Shown here piece after piece: positions 59,960 to 64,000 of a stretch of DNA of 64,000 bases. Each line of letters starts with the position of its first letter. Position 1 is the first letter of the stretch. Below the pieces are notes generated by a model, which made no database searches, had not been told where the DNA came from, and saw only the letters and a list, made by a program, of their open reading frames with translations. The position numbers were made by a program, and so were the translations under genes. The stretch comes from Symbiodinium natans (taxonomy: Eukaryota > Sar > Dinophyceae > Suessiales > Symbiodiniaceae): positions 175,648 through 239,647 of the forward strand of contig CAJNDS010002650.1 in assembly GCA_905221605.1 (NCBI GenBank), written 5' to 3'.

Positions 59960-60093
59960 TGGTTGTGGTGGTGGTGGTGGTGGCGACGGGGAACTGCATG
60001 TTGAGGTATTCCCCGTCACCACCACCACCACCACCACCACCACCACCACCACCACCACCACCACCACCACCACCACCACCACCACCACCACCA
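59960..60093. repeat. TGG/CCA repeat forming an inverted repeat
   Basis: (GTG)n followed by GCGACGGGGAA on the left, and TTCCCCGTCACC followed by a long (CCA)n at 60018-60093 on the right. The arms are complementary over about 28 bp with one mismatch and a loop of about 15 nt. Poly-Pro and poly-Val frames come from this tract. Confidence 0.85.
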
Positions 60094-63000
60094 CGACGAC
60101 GGGTGGAATGTGGAGAGGCAGGTTGCTGGTTCGTACGCTGCGCTCCCTTGCCTCTGGCACACGGACAGGCAGGTCGCTAGTTGGATACGGTCCTTTCCCA
60201 CTGGAATCTATGGAAAAGGCAGGCCGCTAGATTTGAAAAGCTCCTGGAATAAGGAAGGCCGGTGGCTGGTTGAATACAGTCCTTCCCCAATGGACCTGAA
60301 ATCAAATGAAGCCCCCAATCTTGAACTGTGAAGCTTCAAATAACGCACTAGCCCCCGCACCAAATCCAGCACCATGGTTTAGCGTCCCCTGTCTTAAGCT
60401 CACCAGGGACTCTTCAATACCCCACAACAGCAACTTCAGGTTGAATCCTCACCTGGATGTGAAAGCCTTCCCGTGCTTCTTTGACACAGAGGTGCCTCGC
60501 CGCTCAATGCACAAGGGCACTTTGTAACCATTGTTGAGGCTTGCTATGCTTTTTGCATCACCGAATCACCGATATTTCTCCAGTGTCAAGACTCTTTTTC
60601 TCACCTCAAAAGTCCTGGCGCCATGGCGACGAATGCTATCTTGACCTCTCATGAGCTCCTTGGCTCGACATGGCATGGTTCAACCGCGCAGCAAGGGGGA
60701 GTTGTCAATTGTTTTTGCGAGTTTAGGACGATGTCCATGATCTGGGAAGATGGCCGGACGCAACAGCGGCAATCTGTTAGGGAGGTAAAACTTCGTGCAG
60801 ATACTTTGGTTGAAAACCAGAGTGCCTCGGAAGAGATTAACGTGGCTGACATTTTCTGGCGGGTGGCGTTTACATGAGCCAGCCATGATCAAATAGATGA
60901 GGTGAGCAGAAAGCCCTTCCAAGAATGGACACCAAGTCGCATGAGGCCAGGAATGGCCAAGTGTGTTATTTTTTCGACCATGTGCATAAATGTGCAGTTT
61001 GCTCGAGAACTTGAGAGTGGCCGTAAAGGTGGTTATTGAGAGTGATTCCGATGAAGTCTGCTTCTGGCCTGCAATTTTAACACATTGTGTGAGCAACTTG
61101 ATTGTTGTTGAGCACTGGTCATCTTGTGACAGCTCAACTTGCACAGGTGTGTGCTGGTGGGAAACCCCTGTTCCACGTGATCGCAAGCTGACGCGGGCTG
61201 TCACCGGATTAGCTGTGGGGGCTCTGGTCTGGTAGATCTGCATATGCCTACCACGGACGCATTATGACGCATTTGGGGAATTGTGACTTAAGTTGACATT
61301 CGCTAGTTCAGCTTTCACTGCCAGCAGTGGGGAAGGAAGCACGAATGCTGCAACTGTGTCTTGACGTGTCCTGTGGCTGAGCCGTTCCAGACCCTCCAAC
61401 AGCATGTGTTCGGACCTTTCGATGTCCGCGATGCATGCAGTGCGAAGCATTTTGAACTTCCCAAGAGATTTATATTGTTGTCCTTGGGTGACGATATAAA
61501 CAGGTTGGGCATACAGCCCTTTCAAGTCAAGAGCCTGGCACCTGAGCTCAGTGCTACCTTGCACAGGACAGACTTGCATTGCTGAACGAGTCATTGGGCT
61601 CTCCTTTCTTCACGGGACAACTGCTCAAGGGCATATCTTGAAATAGTTCTTGGCGTATGAGTGGAGTGGAGGACAAGGAGGTGCGACAGAGAGGTGCGCC
61701 ATATTGGCCGCCAGATGACCAACGGCACCGTACAGAGCTCATGCAGAGCGTGCCTCTTGACAGCCCCTGAATTTGCACAGGGGGTGTCGAGACGGCTTAT
61801 GCAAGTGGGACTGTCTGAATGCCTGCTCAAAGCTGGTCTTCAGGAGGGTTTGGCGAAAGGTCCAAACATGTCGTGATCATAAAACCTGCCAATTCCTCTG
61901 AAGCAGACGAGATTTGCCTGTGCAATGCAACTTGGATGCCACGCTGTGCCATGCTGTTCCGCGCTGTGCCACGTGTCAGGCGATCGACCCAGGACTGAAC
62001 AGCGCCCTAACAGGCGCTCTCTGAGAGAGAGGGAGAGATAGATTTTCCAAAGCTGGGAATTCAGCTTAGGATGGGGGAGAAATTTGAGAGAACGTATTTG
62101 AGCGTGTTTTTGTCACAATTTCTGTGCCACATCCGAGGCGTGTCCTCCTTCGGCTTCGGTGGGACAAACGGTCGTTGTGACATCTGGGGAGCAGCCAGGC
62201 TCGTGTCTTGTCAGTCTCAGGGCACCATGTCGCATGGTTCGCTTCTCCGCAATGGGTCGCGTTAAATCTCGAAATTAGCGGGCTGCGGGTGTTGAGGGTT
62301 GAGTGACCTCAACCCCCTACTCAGCCCTACTCGCAGTGTAACAAGCCTCTGGCAGGTTCGGGCCCAACAAATGTGGGAAGGTAATGGAAGCTGAAGTGGA
62401 CCAAATCTACACCCTGTGCTTGAGTCCTGGCGAGCATCTCCCACTGCCCTTTCTGAATTTATGAGCCGCGAGTTGCTTGCAATCGCACAGCTTGACCGCT
62501 CCAATCGTGACATGTTTGCACATGGCGAGGTCCAATCACATTGGGGAAGATTGACCACTTGACCGGCGAGCCTCTGTCACGGCGACTGGCAGCCATGCAC
62601 AGGATTGTCTTTGCAGACCCCATGAAGTATGGACAGCCGCATTTGCAATCTTGTTCAGGGCCTCTTTCGCTCATATTTTGCATGCCAGGGGCAAGCGCAA
62701 AGCTGACGTCCTCCGAGATGAACTTGCAAGATACGATGTGTCTCGGTCGGAACCCCGGCCAACATGGTTTTGCCATTCTTCTCGCCTTTCGCCAGAGATT
62801 GCACTTCAATGTAGCCATTCATGCGCCCATATCAGAGACGGCCAGTTCGATGTCGATTCATGTTTAGAGTGGCTGCTTACAACAGGCATTCGCATGCTTT
62901 GAGATGACAATCGCAGCTCCCTTGAATCCAGTCCTGAGAGAGCGCCCAACCCAGAGCGGTCCATATGCTCTTCGGGCATGTTCTGCCAAGCTGCTCCTGG

Positions 63001-63656
63001 AACAATCCACCGTGCTGTCATGTGCTGTCCTTGCTGCTTTGGATATTTCTCCATGGCCTGTGCATGGCATCGGAGAGGGGGGGTTGGGTTGCGCGGGATG
63101 CAGGTTCGTTCTTCTATTCTGATTGAGAGTCTGCGAAGTGGATCCGGACCCTTTCCAGCTTCGAGAGCTGTGACTGCACCCGACGCGGCAACATCTTTTT
63201 TGCTCGGCACGGGCGATCCGAAGCTTGGTCAGGGGGCGGTGGCAGGCAAACGGCAACAGAGAGTGGGAACAGCATCTCTTGAAAGGGTTGAGACTTTTAA
63301 GCAGCTTGGAGGGTCAGGCCTGGGGCCTGCAAGGCAACAGCAGGCTGAGCACCGCATTCCGGAGCCATTTTTCGTTTGAAGCGGGCATGCCAGAATCTCA
63401 AAACCTAGCCTTCCAATTCATCCTTTGTTTCGAAAAACGCTGCTTTGCATGCAGGCCAAAAGCAGGAGTCTGTGCAAAACGGTACCCCGCAAATCATACG
63501 TACCTACATGCCAGAGCTCTATGCAAATAGAACGAGTGTTTGTCATGGCTTTCTTTCAGCATCCACACTCTACAACAATGCAGAAGTACAGCTAAGCAGC
63601 CAGAGGTGCTTTGAAAATTCTGTGGCAGGAAGGGTTGCCACTGGGTTGCCAATACA

Positions 63657-63722
63657 CCCCCATGCCACACACACACACAAAACACACACACACTATATAT
63701 AAATATATGCTACCCCCCCCCC
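63657..63722. repeat. CA / TA / poly-C tract
   Basis: (CA)n interrupted by AA, then TATATATAAATATAT and a run of ten or more C. Confidence 0.85.
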
Positions 63723-64000
63723 AGCGACCTACCCTTTTTAGGCCTTTTTAGGCCTTTTTAACAAAAAATAACAAAGAAGGCCCAAAAGTCGCGTAGTTAA
63801 TCACCGGGTAATGAAGGACAGTTACTGGGACACCCACCTCACAGACCCCGATAAGCTAGCATTGGAAGAATCTACATTTTGAATCTGAAGCGGACAATGC
63901 TGTTTTTAGATGTTTAGATCAGTGTTTTTCTATGCAAATTGTGCGCTTCAAGGGCAATTAATGTTTTGTTGAGCAACTAATTTATACAATTGTGTTTGTA

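Larger units (their letters stand above)
56740..64000. other. Right end of window, no gene identified
   Basis: Coding-like + strand patches without a family: about 60306-60527 (MKPPILNCEASNNALAPAPN, ending DTEVPRRSMHKGTL), about 62445-62560 (SEFMSRELLAIAQLDRSNRD then MFAHGEVQSHWGRL) and about 62600-62800 (FADPMKYGQPHLQSLFRASF then ILHARGKRKADVLRDELARY). The last two could be exons of one + strand gene. The rest is unassigned, with GGTGG/CCACC repeats near 60 kb and CA, TA and C runs near 63660-63720. Confidence 0.35.

Noticed and set aside
59827-60201. Poly-Pro, poly-Val and poly-Trp frames near 60 kb
   Set aside because: Translation of the TGG/CCA repeat.

Overview
The window reads as nuclear DNA of a dinoflagellate, probably of the symbiodiniacean/suessialean type. 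Four things point there. (1) Eleven introns can be placed to the base by protein continuity: six are GC-AG, two GA-AG and three GT-AG, most with a short direct repeat across the two splice junctions. (2) There is an 11-copy TTTAGGG tract. (3) A 15-base exact match to the 3' end of the dinoflagellate spliced leader lies at 53298-53312. (4) All six recognisable genes lie on the + strand, as in dinoflagellate unidirectional gene arrays. No prokaryotic, organellar or viral gene was recognised. Gene calls come from protein motifs read by eye; splice models are partial and no database search was possible.

Layout, left to right: about 1-2400 is low-complexity and unassigned sequence with one coding-like patch. 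2439-6260 is an XPD-family iron-sulfur DNA helicase closest to FANCJ/BRIP1, with a second exon encoding a repetitive tail. About 9.1-21.15 kb is a many-exon mitochondrial FAD-dependent glycerol-3-phosphate dehydrogenase (GPD2 type) ending in EF-hands. One of its introns carries the TTTAGGG tract and an unexplained coding-like island; another carries a degenerate repeat array. 21841-22420 is a 580-bp foldback (inverted-repeat) element. About 23.85-27.62 kb is a GH63-type glycoside hydrolase. About 28-36 kb has scattered coding-like segments. 36.0-39.3 kb encodes a polyketide/fatty-acid type beta-ketoacyl synthase (KS) that appears to stop after its active-site cysteine. 40758-43.9 kb is a TMTC-family membrane protein followed by TPR exons. 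About 48.3-52.7 kb is a multi-exon EF-hand repeat protein. 53.3-54.85 kb is a relict spliced leader followed by a Pro/Glu/Gln-rich ORF, possibly a retroposed mRNA. 55.4-56.75 kb is a microsatellite and minisatellite zone. 57-64 kb holds no gene that I could identify.

The genes do not form a pathway: DNA repair, glycerol-phosphate/redox shuttling, glycan trimming or hydrolysis, ketoacyl condensation, protein O-mannosylation and calcium sensing. Calcium is a shared theme of the GPD2 EF-hands and the EF-hand repeat protein, but nothing links those two genes functionally.
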